Source: Winogradskyella sp. | GTDB lineage: Bacteria; Bacteroidota; Bacteroidia; Flavobacteriales; Flavobacteriaceae | Length of the DNA: 64,000 nucleotides | NCBI GenBank assembly: GCA_002722255.1 | Contig: PBLD01000017.1 | Location: 1 to 64,000 of the forward strand | Reading direction: 5' to 3' | In this document: positions 41,184 through 50,462 of the stretch, piece after piece | How the letters are laid out: each line of letters opens with the position of its first letter | Position numbering within the stretch: the first letter of the stretch is position 1 | Program-made: the position numbers and the translations under genes | Notes under the pieces: generated by a model | What the model saw: the letters and a program-made list of their open reading frames with translations, nothing else | Told to the model about the DNA's origin: nothing | The model's database searches: none

Positions 41184-43946
41184 ATGAAAACTAATTTTCG
41201 CACTACATTAGTGTTGGCAATTGCTCTGCTATTTTCTATAATAGTAGAAGCTCAGCCAGAGCAAACAGCCTCAGTAGAGGGCATCACAGAGTACAAAATG
41301 GACAACGGACTTAAAGTGTTGTTGTTTCCGGACAATTCATCTCAAACAATTACAGTCAATATAACTTACAAAGTTGGATCGAGACATGAGGGTTATGGAG
41401 AAAAGGGGATGGCTCACTTATTAGAGCATTTGGTGTTTAAAGGCACACCTAATCATCCAGACATCCCAAAAGAGTTAACCTCTCATGGTGCAAGGCCTAA
41501 TGGTACTACTTGGTACGATCGTACTAATTATTTTGAGACTTTTAATGCTACCGACGAAAACCTTGATTGGGCCTTAGATTTAGAAGCCGATCGTATGGTA
41601 AATTCTTATATCGCTAAAAAAGATTTGGATTCAGAATTTTCAGTAGTTAGAAATGAGTTTGAATCTGGTGAAAACTCACCAACAAGTGTATTAATGCAAA
41701 AAGTAATCAGCTCTGCATTCTTATGGCACAATTATGGGCAATCCACGATTGGTAATAAGTCTGATATAGAGCGTGTGCCAATTGAAAACCTAAAAGCATT
41801 TTATAAAAAATATTACCGACCAGACAATGCTGTTTTAATGGTAACAGGTAAATTTGATAAGGACAAAACGCTTGCCTTAATAGAAAAGAAGTTTGGTGGT
41901 ATTAAAAATCCTGATACTCCTTTAAAAGATGTACCAACAATAGAGCCACCTCAAGATGGCGAAAAAAGAGTTGAGTTAAGTCGAGTAGGAGACTTGCAAC
42001 TGGTTTCTGCATTGTATCATACACCAGCAGGTTCTCATGTAGATTATGCACCTCTAGCGCTAGTAGAAAATATTTTAACAGATCAACCATCTGGTCGTTT
42101 ATATAAAGCTTTAGTAGAAAGTAATAAAGCATCTTCTATATGGAGTTTTTCTCCGTTTACAAAAGAACCTGGGTTTATGTACTTTAATGTAGATGTACCT
42201 TCAGATAAATCTTTAGCGGAGGCAGAAGCTACATTGTTAGAAATGTTTGATGGATTACGTGAAAATCCAATTACAGAGGAAGAGTTAAAACGTGCAAAAG
42301 CGAACTTAGGAAAGCAGATGGATCAAATGCTTCGTAATTCTTCATACTTAGGAACTTATACAAGTGAATTTATAGGTGCTGGTGACTGGAGATTAATGTT
42401 TATCCACAGAGATCGTGTCGAGGCTGCGACATTAGAGCAGGTTAATGAAGTTTTAAGTAACTATTTTATTAAGACAAACAGAACGGTTGGAAACTTTGTT
42501 CCAACGAAGCAGCCAATGCGTATTGAGATTCCTCATACTGAAGGTTTAGAAGACTTGGTGACTAACTACAAAGGAAAAGAAGCATTAAGTACAGGAGAAG
42601 CTTTTGATGTGTCTTATGCTAACATTCAAGACCGCTTAGAAACAGGAACTATTGGTAAAACTGGCATCGAATACGGCTTCATTAAAAAAGACAATAGAGG
42701 CGAGACAGTTAATGTTAATTTTACCTTTAGAAATGGTAGTGTTGATGATTTAATGAATAAAGGAAGGGTTGCGAATTATACGGCAAGAATGCTTAATAAA
42801 GGTACTAAAACAAAATCTAGACAAGATATTGAAGATAAGCTAAGTGAGCTTAAATCTAGCGTATATTTTAGTGGAAGTAATGGTAGAACGTATGCTTATG
42901 TAACTTCTACTAAAGAGCATTTAATGGAAACATTAGATTTAATGACCGAAATGTTAAAAACGCCAGCATTTAGTCAAGAGGAATTAGATAAATTAAAAAC
43001 TCAAGATATTGCAAATATCGAGCGAAATAAAACAGAGCCACAGTACTTAGTACAAAAACGTTTGGGTGAAATTAACCAGACGTATCCTAAAGGGCATCCA
43101 TTGTATAACATGTCTATGGAAGAAGAATTGGCAGCTATCAATGATGTAACAGTAGAGGGAATGCAAGCCTATTATGATGATTTCTACGGAATTTCAAACA
43201 ACGCGACTTTAGTGGCTATTGGTAATATTGATGAAGCAGCACTTAAAGGATATTTTGAAAAAGAGTACGCTGATTTTAAATCGGATTTACCTTATTCTGA
43301 AATAAAAGATCCTTATAGAGCGAATAACCCAGCAAATGAACAAATAAAAACTCCAGACAAGAAAAACGCTTTTACCTTAGGATTCTTAAACTTTGAGTGT
43401 AGCCAGTATGATGAAGACTATGCGGCTTTACAAGTAGCTGGATCTGTGTTTGGTGGTGGTTTCTTAAACTCTCGTATAGCAACAAGATTACGTCAGCAAG
43501 ATGGTGTGAGCTATGGTGCAGGAGGTGGAGTTAATGTAGATGGAGATAAGGATGACAAAAATTCTGGAATGTACATCTACGCTATCTATGCACCAGAGAA
43601 CGAAGCTAAAGTGCAAAAAGGATTTGAAGAAGAAATAGCGCGTTTTATTAAAGATGGAATTACACAGCAAGAGTTAGACGATGCAGTTGCAGGTTGGGTA
43701 CAAGCGCAAAGTGTATCTAGAGCAAAAGACAATGAATTAGCAGGTGTTATTAATAATAATCTTTACTATGAAAGAGATATGATGTTTCAAAAGAACATTG
43801 AGGAAAAGGTAAAAAGCTTAACCGTTGAAGATGTAAATAAGGCTATTAAAACCTATTTTAAAGAAATGAAAGAATGGTCTGTTGTTAATGGAGGTGATTT
43901 TAAAGAATTTGAAATTAAAGACTCCAAAGAAAAAGTTGATGATTAA
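41184..43946 (+). CDS. M16 family zinc metallopeptidase (second copy)
   Basis: A 920-residue exported M16 peptidase with signal peptide (1-23). HLLEH is at 78-82 in KGMAHLLEHLVFKGTP, and the third ligand Glu is in SVVRNEFESGENSP. The C-terminal inactive half holds LRQQDGVSYGAGGGV. It is only distantly related to the divergent neighbour at 38087, so the pair is not a fresh duplication; each also has its own terminator. The family role is periplasmic peptide degradation. A 42-base upstream stretch contains TAACTTTA, one mismatch from the TAnnTTTG element. Confidence 0.92.
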   Translation: MKTNFRTTLVLAIALLFSIIVEAQPEQTASVEGITEYKMDNGLKVLLFPDNSSQTITVNITYKVGSRHEGYGEKGMAHLLEHLVFKGTPNHPDIPKELTSHGARPNGTTWYDRTNYFETFNATDENLDWALDLEADRMVNSYIAKKDLDSEFSVVRNEFESGENSPTSVLMQKVISSAFLWHNYGQSTIGNKSDIERVPIENLKAFYKKYYRPDNAVLMVTGKFDKDKTLALIEKKFGGIKNPDTPLKDVPTIEPPQDGEKRVELSRVGDLQLVSALYHTPAGSHVDYAPLALVENILTDQPSGRLYKALVESNKASSIWSFSPFTKEPGFMYFNVDVPSDKSLAEAEATLLEMFDGLRENPITEEELKRAKANLGKQMDQMLRNSSYLGTYTSEFIGAGDWRLMFIHRDRVEAATLEQVNEVLSNYFIKTNRTVGNFVPTKQPMRIEIPHTEGLEDLVTNYKGKEALSTGEAFDVSYANIQDRLETGTIGKTGIEYGFIKKDNRGETVNVNFTFRNGSVDDLMNKGRVANYTARMLNKGTKTKSRQDIEDKLSELKSSVYFSGSNGRTYAYVTSTKEHLMETLDLMTEMLKTPAFSQEELDKLKTQDIANIERNKTEPQYLVQKRLGEINQTYPKGHPLYNMSMEEELAAINDVTVEGMQAYYDDFYGISNNATLVAIGNIDEAALKGYFEKEYADFKSDLPYSEIKDPYRANNPANEQIKTPDKKNAFTLGFLNFECSQYDEDYAALQVAGSVFGGGFLNSRIATRLRQQDGVSYGAGGGVNVDGDKDDKNSGMYIYAIYAPENEAKVQKGFEEEIARFIKDGITQQELDDAVAGWVQAQSVSRAKDNELAGVINNNLYYERDMMFQKNIEEKVKSLTVEDVNKAIKTYFKEMKEWSVVNGGDFKEFEIKDSKEKVDD

Positions 43947-43965
43947 TAAATAAAATCATGATAAA

Positions 43966-43995
43966 AGAAAAGCCCTTCATTTGAAGGGCTTTTCT
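43966..43995. terminator. Bidirectional terminator between M16 and mutase genes
   Basis: AGAAAAGCCCTTC pairs perfectly with GAAGGGCTTTTCT around a 4-base loop. A/T-rich ends on both sides serve the plus-strand M16 gene and the minus-strand mutase gene. Confidence 0.85.
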
Positions 43996-44012
43996 ATTTA
44001 TTAAAATTAAAA

Positions 44013-46130
44013 TCAGTCAATCAATATTTCTAAAATCTGAATCGCTGCATCACTAATTTTGGTACCTGGTCCAAAGACTGCAACTGCACCAGCATCGAAT
44101 AAATATTGGTAATCTTGTTTTGGGATAACACCACCAACAATAACCATAATATCTTCTCTGCCATAGTTTTTAAGTTCCTCAATAACTTGTGGAACCAGTG
44201 TTTTGTGTCCTGCAGCTAAAGAAGATACGCCTAATATGTGCACATCATTTTCTACGGCTTGCTTAGCAGCTTCTTTTGGTGTTTGAAACAATGGGCCAAT
44301 ATCTACATCAAAACCAACGTCAGCGTAACCAGTAGCTACAACTTTAGCACCTCTGTCATGACCATCTTGTCCCATTTTTGCAATCATTATACGTGGTCTA
44401 CGACCATCTTGTTCTGCAAATTGGTCTGCTAGTTCTCTGGCTTTTTTAAAGCTTTCGTCGTCTTTTATTTCTTTGCTATACACTCCACTAAATGATTTTA
44501 TTTGCGCTTTGTAACGTCCAAATTCAGCTTCAAGAGCGTCACTAATCTCACCAAGTGTGGCGCGTTTTCTTGCTGCATCTACTGCTAAAGCTAATAAATT
44601 TTCTTCACCAGATTTTGCAGCAGCTGTTAATTTTGCTAAAGCTTCTGTAACTGCTTTGGTGTCTCTTGTGCTTTTTATATGATTAAGGCGCTCAATTTGT
44701 TGGTTTCTAACCGTTTGGTTGTCTACTTCTAAAATGTGAAGCGGATCTTCTTCCTTCAGTTGGTATTTATTCACACCCACAATAATATCTTGACCAGAAT
44801 CGATACGTGCTTGCTTACGTGCAGCAGCTTCTTCAATGCGTAATTTCGGAATTCCGGCTTCGATAGCTTTTGTCATTCCGCCTAATTCTTCAACTTCTTC
44901 AATAAGTTTCCAGGCTTTTTCAGCAATTTCGTTGGTTAAACTTTCAACATAATAACTACCAGCCCAAGGATCTACAGTTTTGGTAATATGTGTTTCTTCT
45001 TGAAGGTATATCTGTGTATTACGTGCAATACGTGCCGAGAAATCTGTTGGTAAAGCAATTGCTTCATCTAGTGCGTTGGTGTGCAAACTTTGTGTGCCTC
45101 CAAAAGCAGCAGCAGCAGCTTCAATACATGTTCTGGCAACATTATTAAAGGGATCTTGCTCAGTTAAACTCCAACCAGACGTTTGGCTATGTGTTCTTAA
45201 AGCCAGAGATTTTGGGTTTTTAGGGTTGAATTGCTTTACAAGTTTAGCCCAAAGCATACGTGCAGCACGCATTTTGGCAATTTCCATAAAGTGATTCATA
45301 CCAATAGCCCAAAAGAAGGATAAACGCGGAACAAATGTATCGATATCCATACCTGCACCTAAGCCTTTTCTTATGTATTCTAAACCATCTGCTAAAGTAT
45401 ACGCTAACTCAATATCGCAAGTTGCGCCAGCTTCTTGCATATGGTAACCAGAAATACTAATGCTGTTAAAACGTGGCATATTCTGACTAGTATATTCAAA
45501 AATATCTGAAATGATTTTCATCGATGGAGTAGGTGGATAAATGTATGTGTTACGCACCATGAACTCTTTTAGAATATCATTTTGTATGGTTCCTGCTAGT
45601 TGTTCAGGTTTTACACCTTGTTCTTCTGCAGCCACAATGTAAAATGCCATAATTGGCAGAACAGCACCATTCATGGTCATAGATACCGACATTTTATCTA
45701 ATGGAATTTGATCGAAGAGTATTTTCATGTCTTCAACGGAATCTATGGCAACACCAGCTTTACCAACATCGCCAACAACACGTTCGTGGTCAGAGTCGTA
45801 ACCTCTGTGTGTAGCTAAATCGAAAGCAACCGAAAGTCCTTTTTGTCCTGCGGCCAAATTTCTTCTGTAGAAAGCGTTACTTTCTTCTGCGGTAGAAAAA
45901 CCAGCATACTGTCTAATAGTCCAAGGTCTGCGAACATACATGGTAGAGTATGGTCCACGTAGGTTAGGAGCAATGCCAGCTACAAAATCTAAGTGTTCTA
46001 AATCTTTTAGGTCTTCTTTTGAATAATTAGATTTTACTTTAATGTCTTCAGCGGTTGTGAAATGGCTATTAGCTCTTGGCTCTTGGCTCTTGGTTTTTAG
46101 CTTTATATGTTGAAGGTTTTTTCTGTTCAT
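44013..46130 (-). CDS. scpA: Methylmalonyl-CoA mutase, large (alpha) subunit
   Basis: A 705-residue adenosylcobalamin enzyme that interconverts succinyl-CoA and (R)-methylmalonyl-CoA. The N-terminal substrate barrel carries [18 protein letters not shown] and the [14 protein letters not shown] block. The C-terminal B12-binding domain has DGHDRG at 589-594 (His591 is the cobalt ligand) with SSLAAGHKT and GGVIP further on. Near the N-terminus (46072-46093) the gene contains three copies of a 7-base unit GCTCTTG, which encodes part of a non-conserved spacer ([11 protein letters not shown]). The small subunit gene lies 52 bases upstream, same strand. The complex feeds propionate carbon into or out of the citric acid cycle. 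Confidence 0.95.
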   Translation of the reverse strand: MNRKNLQHIKLKTKSQEPRANSHFTTAEDIKVKSNYSKEDLKDLEHLDFVAGIAPNLRGPYSTMYVRRPWTIRQYAGFSTAEESNAFYRRNLAAGQKGLSVAFDLATHRGYDSDHERVVGDVGKAGVAIDSVEDMKILFDQIPLDKMSVSMTMNGAVLPIMAFYIVAAEEQGVKPEQLAGTIQNDILKEFMVRNTYIYPPTPSMKIISDIFEYTSQNMPRFNSISISGYHMQEAGATCDIELAYTLADGLEYIRKGLGAGMDIDTFVPRLSFFWAIGMNHFMEIAKMRAARMLWAKLVKQFNPKNPKSLALRTHSQTSGWSLTEQDPFNNVARTCIEAAAAAFGGTQSLHTNALDEAIALPTDFSARIARNTQIYLQEETHITKTVDPWAGSYYVESLTNEIAEKAWKLIEEVEELGGMTKAIEAGIPKLRIEEAAARKQARIDSGQDIIVGVNKYQLKEEDPLHILEVDNQTVRNQQIERLNHIKSTRDTKAVTEALAKLTAAAKSGEENLLALAVDAARKRATLGEISDALEAEFGRYKAQIKSFSGVYSKEIKDDESFKKARELADQFAEQDGRRPRIMIAKMGQDGHDRGAKVVATGYADVGFDVDIGPLFQTPKEAAKQAVENDVHILGVSSLAAGHKTLVPQVIEELKNYGREDIMVIVGGVIPKQDYQYLFDAGAVAVFGPGTKISDAAIQILEILID
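46072..46093. repeat. Triple 7-base repeat inside the mutase coding region
   Basis: GCTCTTG occurs three times in a row, plus a final G. The unit is not a multiple of three, so a gain or loss of one copy would shift the reading frame of the mutase after about residue 15. Confidence 0.8.
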
Positions 46131-46182
46131 AACCTTGTTTTTTTAGTAAAAATAAAACTATAGATTTTATCTATATTGAGTT

Positions 46183-47553
46183 TTATTCCTCTTTTAATCT
46201 GTTGATTTCCAAATTCTCAGATAATCTTTTCTCAATTATTGGTTCAATAAGGGTTTTTCGTTTTTCAATCTTTAAAAAAGGACTTACCTCTAAATCATTT
46301 TTCATTTTGTCAGCAGGATTTGGATGCTTGTTGGTTCCTAAAAGGATTAGTTTTTCAGCATCAAAATCGGCTTGCTCTTTGTCAGCACTTTCTTTAATTT
46401 TTCGTTGGATTGTGCCTTCTTTTAATTGACTTAAGAATCCTCCATTTGCTTCAATATCTTTAAAAAGGGCTAAAGCTTTTTCGGCTAATTGTTCGGTTAA
46501 ACTTTCAATATAATAAGCGCCATCAGCCGGATTATTAACCTTATCGAAATAGCTTTCATTTTTGAGTACTAAGAGTTGGTTGCGAGCTATGCGATCTCCA
46601 AATTCATTTGGATGATGATACAAACTATCGTATGATAAATTGGCAATAATATCAGCACCTCCCAAAATCGCACTCATACATTCTGTTGTGGTACGTAGCA
46701 TGTTTACATTGTAATCGTAAATGGTTTTGTTACGTTTGCTTGGTGTTGCAATTATTTTGCAATTAGTATTAAAACCATATTCAGTAGCAAGTGTAGTCCA
46801 TAATTGCCTTAGTGCTCTAAGCTTTGCGATTTCAAAGAAGTAATTTGAGCCAACTGCTGTGTTGAAAGTTACCTCTATTGATTCTTTTATTTCATCTGAT
46901 AGATTATCAAGATGATTGAGATACTCGTTGGCATGTGCTAAACTATAAGCCAATTGCTGCACAATATTGGCACCAGCATTTTGGTAAAGACTTGCATCTA
47001 TTGAAAATTGATAAGATGATTTTACAATAGTATCAAACTTTTCGTGATCGTCTTTTAAGTTTGTATACCAATTACCTGTCTTCGCCAAATGACCTATGAT
47101 ATCCGTATCGAAATACACTCTTAAGCCAGAAGAAGATACAGCAGCATTTTCTCCTATAAATTTTGAAGAAAGAAACTGCATTTTAAAACGTATGCTTGTT
47201 TTAGCTAAATCTATTTGATTCAGTATTTCTTCAATTTTTATATCTTCAGATTTAATAACAAATGTTATGTGCTCAGCGCCTCTGGAAATGGCATCTAAAG
47301 TCTTTGTATTAGCTTCGTTAGTATCTTCTACCTCAATAACTTGTGAGATTTTCCATTGCGTGGCTTTACTTGTTGAGGTTTCTGGTAAACTTTTAAATTC
47401 ATCAGAATGGTAAAAAGGTTTAACATCTATCCCTTCATTGGTATGCCAAATTAAGGTGTCGTTGTAATCAGCGCCTTTAAGGTCTACTTGTATTTTTTGT
47501 TTCCAAGCTTTTGAGGAAACAGCTTCAAAATCTTTAAATAAGGATTTACTCAT
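46183..47553 (-). CDS. mutA: Methylmalonyl-CoA mutase, small (beta) subunit
   Basis: A 456-residue homologue of the mutase barrel without a B12 domain. It keeps family features (KAWKQKIQVDLKGADYNDTLIWHTNEGI at the start, RTTTECMSAILGGADIIA, NQLLVLKNESYFDKVNNPADGAYYIESLT), while catalytic loops are degenerate. Small subunits are structural partners of the large subunit and often vary in length (450-620); this is at the short end. It overlaps the DivIC-like gene before it by 8 bases and is followed by scpA. Confidence 0.92.
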   Translation of the reverse strand: MSKSLFKDFEAVSSKAWKQKIQVDLKGADYNDTLIWHTNEGIDVKPFYHSDEFKSLPETSTSKATQWKISQVIEVEDTNEANTKTLDAISRGAEHITFVIKSEDIKIEEILNQIDLAKTSIRFKMQFLSSKFIGENAAVSSSGLRVYFDTDIIGHLAKTGNWYTNLKDDHEKFDTIVKSSYQFSIDASLYQNAGANIVQQLAYSLAHANEYLNHLDNLSDEIKESIEVTFNTAVGSNYFFEIAKLRALRQLWTTLATEYGFNTNCKIIATPSKRNKTIYDYNVNMLRTTTECMSAILGGADIIANLSYDSLYHHPNEFGDRIARNQLLVLKNESYFDKVNNPADGAYYIESLTEQLAEKALALFKDIEANGGFLSQLKEGTIQRKIKESADKEQADFDAEKLILLGTNKHPNPADKMKNDLEVSPFLKIEKRKTLIEPIIEKRLSENLEINRLKEE

Positions 47554-47872
47554 CTTTATCTTGTTTAGCTATGCTGTCTTGGTACTCTATAATGAAAATG
47601 TCTTCATTATCTTTTTTCATATAGTAATTTTCGCGTGCAGCACGTTCAATTCCTTCTTCTGTACTCAGCTCTTTAATAGCTTTATTGTCTTTTGCAATTT
47701 CGTTTTTGTAGTGCTCTTTTTGATACTCTAGTTCTTCAATTTCAGAATTTAATTCATGGTGAAAAAACCATGAGTGCGCATCAAAAAACAGCATCCAAAC
47801 AATAAATACAACCAATACAAGAACGTAAATATTCTTGAATGGCTTTAGATATTTATTATTAAAGAATTTCAT
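47546..47872 (-). CDS. Septum formation initiator family protein (FtsB/DivIC-like)
   Basis: A 108-residue single-pass membrane protein: short basic N-terminus, transmembrane helix (15-31), then a coiled coil (ELNSEIEELEYQKEHYKNEI), followed by the typical ELSTEEGIERAARENYYMKKDNEDIFII block. FtsB/DivIC proteins bridge the early and late divisome. It shares one base with the uridine kinase gene and overlaps the mutase gene by 8 bases, an order common in Flavobacteriia. Confidence 0.9.
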   Translation of the reverse strand: MKFFNNKYLKPFKNIYVLVLVVFIVWMLFFDAHSWFFHHELNSEIEELEYQKEHYKNEIAKDNKAIKELSTEEGIERAARENYYMKKDNEDIFIIEYQDSIAKQDKDE

Positions 47873-48477
47873 TATAATCTTTCGTTTATAATTGTTTTAA
47901 CGATATCTACGGCAACTGTGTTGTATTTGTTGTTTGGGATTATAATATCGGCATACTCCTTCATTGGCTCTATGAACTGTTGGTGCATTGGCTTTAAAGT
48001 AGTCTGATACCTCGTTAAAACTTCATCAATATCTCTCCCTCGCTCTGTAATGTCTCGTTTTAAACGACGTATTAGTCGTTCGTCAGAATCTGCGTGTACA
48101 AATATTTTGATGTCAAACAACTCTCTAATTTCAGGATGAGATAGAATGAGAATACCTTCGACAATCATTACCTTTCTTGGTTGTGTCACAATAACATCTC
48201 CAGTGCGATTGTGCTTAACGAATGAGTATACAGGTTGATTTACGGATTTACCTTCTTTAAGTTCTTTTAGGTGTTGTTCTAGTAGTTCAAAATCAATAGA
48301 ACGAGGATGATCAAAATTGATTTTTACACGTTCTTCAAAACTTAAATGAGATGTGTCTTTATAGTAAGAATCTTGCGATATGACGCCAACTTCTCCCTCT
48401 GGAAGTTCTTTAAGAATTGTATTAACAACCGTGGTTTTTCCGCATCCTGTTCCGCCACCAATTCCGATTATAAGCAT
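47872..48477 (-). CDS. udk: Uridine kinase
   Basis: A 201-residue P-loop kinase that phosphorylates uridine and cytidine in pyrimidine salvage. Walker A GGGTGCGKTT is at 7-16. The SQDSYYKD and FDHPRSIDFELL blocks bind nucleoside, and IFVHADSDERLIRRLKRDITERGR forms the lid. The length is typical. It is the first gene of the udk-divIC-mutA-scpA run; a start directly before the P-loop fits the family. Confidence 0.95.
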   Translation of the reverse strand: MLIIGIGGGTGCGKTTVVNTILKELPEGEVGVISQDSYYKDTSHLSFEERVKINFDHPRSIDFELLEQHLKELKEGKSVNQPVYSFVKHNRTGDVIVTQPRKVMIVEGILILSHPEIRELFDIKIFVHADSDERLIRRLKRDITERGRDIDEVLTRYQTTLKPMHQQFIEPMKEYADIIIPNNKYNTVAVDIVKTIINERL

Positions 48478-48524
48478 TATAAATGTTTAGATTTAGTTAG
48501 TTGTGCAAAGTTAGCCATTTAAGC

Positions 48525-48980
48525 CTAGTTTTTAATGACTTTTATCACATCTTCTGCAGTAATTATTTCACCATAATTATTACCCCAACTATTGTTTATA
48601 TAATTCATAACGTCAGCAACTTCTTCATTGCTTAAACCTAAAGGCGTCATTACACTATTGTAAGTAACTCCATTTACAACAATTTCACCAGACATCCCTT
48701 TTTTTACACCTCTTATGCTTGCTTCTTGATTCTCTTTTAAATAATCTGATTGTGCTAAAGGCGGAAATGCTTTAGGTGCTCCTTTACCATTACTCATATG
48801 GCAGGTTATACACATGTCTTCGTATACTAATTTACCGCGTTCATAAGTGTCTTTTAATTGCGGATCTAAGGCTGTGTTTTTTTTATTTATTGAATAATCT
48901 GCATGATTGTTTTTCTTGTTATTAGAATTACAAGAAGTTATCAATAGTAATAAAACCAACAATCTCAAATATTTTATCAT
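48525..48980 (-). CDS. Cytochrome c lipoprotein
   Basis: A 151-residue class I c-type cytochrome with lipobox (LITSC, Cys17) and one heme site C57-I-T-C60-H61. The likely distal Met lies in the VMTPLGLSNEE region, as in small cytochromes of dehydrogenases. The stop codon and start codon overlap with the preceding glucose-dehydrogenase-like gene (ATGA). It is therefore the obvious electron acceptor for that enzyme. It is anchored to the membrane through its lipid. Confidence 0.9.
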   Translation of the reverse strand: MIKYLRLLVLLLLITSCNSNNKKNNHADYSINKKNTALDPQLKDTYERGKLVYEDMCITCHMSNGKGAPKAFPPLAQSDYLKENQEASIRGVKKGMSGEIVVNGVTYNSVMTPLGLSNEEVADVMNYINNSWGNNYGEIITAEDVIKVIKN

Positions 48981-50077
48981 TTTCTTAATAGCTTTACAAT
49001 TCCTAAATTTTCTACTCCAACATATATGTAACCATCAGGTCCTTGTTCTATAGACCTAACTCTACCTATGCCATCTAATAAACGTTCTTCTTTAATGACT
49101 TTATCATCTTTTAATGTGCATAAGTCTAAATATTGAAATTTTAATGAGCCAACTAATAGATTACCATTCCAATCACCATATTTATTGCTATTAATAAAAG
49201 CCATTCCGCTTGGTGCTATTGAAGGGTCCCAGTAATGGAGCGGTTGTTCCATACCTTCTTTCTCGGTAATGTCTGTAAATTTTGTACCGCTGTAATTGAC
49301 TCCATAACTAATAACAGGCCAACCATAGTTTTTACCTTTTTTTATAATGTTTATCTCATCACCACCTTTTGGTCCATGTTCGTGTGTCCATATTTCACCA
49401 GTTTTGGGATGTATGGTCATACCTTGTGGATTTCTGTGACCGAAAGAATAGATTGCTTTTTTGGCATTATCATGTTTGTAAAAAGGGTTATCCTTTGGTA
49501 TTGAACCATCGTCATTAATGCGATATATCTTGCCGCAGTCTCTGGTAATGTCTTGAGGGTTTTCATCACGATTTCCTCGATCGCCAATAGAGAAAAATAG
49601 ATGTCCATTTTTATCAAACTGAAGTCGAGAGCCAAAATGTTGTCCTCTTGTTGAGTTAGGTTCTGCTTTATACAGCACTTTCCAATTTGTAAGTGTCATA
49701 TCACTATACTTTGCAGAAGCGATTGTTGTATTGCCACCATCTCCTTCGCCATCAGATGATGCATAAGAAAAATATATAAGATTATTGTTTTTGTAATCAG
49801 GATGAAGTGTAACATCCATAAATCCGCCTTGACCTCTTACATATATTTCTGGCAATCCAGAGATTTCTGTTTTTTTTCCATTTTTAAAATGAATTAGTTG
49901 TCCAGCTTTTTCGGTAATTAGTATAGCTCCATCAGGTAAAAATGTAAAACCCCATGGAATATCAAGGTCTGGAACAATAATTTCGTGAGTATTTTTGGTA
50001 TTGGTAGAGTTTTTATCTTGGGCACAGGTAAGTATGCTTATTAGAATTAAACCTATAATGGGAAATCTTAATTTCAT
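48977..50077 (-). CDS. PQQ-type sugar (aldose) dehydrogenase, soluble family
   Basis: A 366-residue six-bladed propeller enzyme related to YliI and soluble glucose dehydrogenase, with an export signal (about 1-19, possible lipobox LTC). Conserved blocks: DLDIPWGFTFLPDG, QGGFMDVTLHP, GQHFGSRLQFDKNGHLFFSIGDRG, SFGHRNPQGM, WTHEHGPKGGDEIN and NYGWPVISYG. These are the residues that bind PQQ and calcium in the family. It transfers electrons to a cytochrome, which is encoded by the overlapping next gene. The sugar substrate cannot be told. Confidence 0.92.
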   Translation of the reverse strand: MKLRFPIIGLILISILTCAQDKNSTNTKNTHEIIVPDLDIPWGFTFLPDGAILITEKAGQLIHFKNGKKTEISGLPEIYVRGQGGFMDVTLHPDYKNNNLIYFSYASSDGEGDGGNTTIASAKYSDMTLTNWKVLYKAEPNSTRGQHFGSRLQFDKNGHLFFSIGDRGNRDENPQDITRDCGKIYRINDDGSIPKDNPFYKHDNAKKAIYSFGHRNPQGMTIHPKTGEIWTHEHGPKGGDEINIIKKGKNYGWPVISYGVNYSGTKFTDITEKEGMEQPLHYWDPSIAPSGMAFINSNKYGDWNGNLLVGSLKFQYLDLCTLKDDKVIKEERLLDGIGRVRSIEQGPDGYIYVGVENLGIVKLLRK

Positions 50078-50126
50078 AATTAAAAAACTAAAATTGAATA
50101 TCAGTTTTTAAAGTTAGAAAAATGTT

Positions 50127-50155
50127 ATTGGATTATAAAAAAAACTCTATATTTG
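50127..50155 (+). promoter_or_regulatory. Promoter of tRNA-Pro
   Basis: TTG at 50128-50130 (-33 element) and TATATTTG at 50148-50155 (-7 element, exact TAnnTTTG), 17 bases apart; the tRNA begins 26 bases after it. This is the clearest promoter in the window. Confidence 0.7.
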
Positions 50156-50181
50156 CAGTCCTAAAATTGATAACCAAATTT

Positions 50182-50256
50182 CGGGGTGTAGCGTAGCCCG
50201 GTTATCGCGCCGCGTTTGGGACGCGGAGGTCGCAGGTTCGAATCCTGCCACCCCGA
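50182..50256 (+). tRNA. tRNA-Pro (anticodon UGG)
   Basis: A 75-base cloverleaf. Acceptor stem CGGGGTG pairs with CACCCCG. The anticodon arm CCGCG-TTTGGGA-CGCGG has anticodon TGG. The T arm GCAGG-TTCGAAT-CCTGC is standard. The 3' CCA is not encoded. The gene marks the left boundary of the integrase-bearing region that follows, as tRNA genes are frequent integration sites. Confidence 0.95.
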
Positions 50257-50280
50257 CAAAAATTAATACCAACAGAAACT

Positions 50281-50314
50281 AAAACCTTGTAAATTGTATG
50301 ATTTACAAGGTTTT
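50281..50314 (+). terminator. Terminator after tRNA-Pro
   Basis: AAAACCTTGTAAAT pairs perfectly with ATTTACAAGGTTTT around a 6-base loop, 25 bases after the tRNA. It is a 14-bp stem with the T-run at its 3' end, typical of a tRNA terminator. Confidence 0.8.
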
Positions 50315-50357
50315 ATGGTTTTTAGGCTATCATAAGAATTGAATTAATATGGTTTAA

Positions 50358-50409
50358 TTCGGTTAACAATTCGGTTAACAGTTAGCAAAGTAAAAAAGTG
50401 TTAACCGAA
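50358..50409. repeat. Two direct and one inverted 10-bp repeat ahead of the integrase gene
   Basis: TTCGGTTAAC at 50358-50367 and again at 50370-50379, and its inverse GTTAACCGAA at 50400-50409. Such groups upstream of a tyrosine recombinase gene can be arm-type binding sites of the integrase or operator sites. The rest of the 385-base gap from 50078 contains the tRNA and its signals. Confidence 0.6.
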
Positions 50410-50462
50410 TAGACTCTTAAACACTGTAATTGAAATAGTTGATTTGACTTTCGTCTCGATGA

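Noticed and set aside
38087..43946. The two divergent M16 genes as a recent duplication
   Set aside because: They share the zinc motif and fold only; signal peptides, loops and most of the sequence differ clearly.
50358..50409. Short regularly spaced repeats as a CRISPR array
   Set aside because: Only three 10-bp copies, one inverted, with a 2-base and a 20-base gap; no cas genes.
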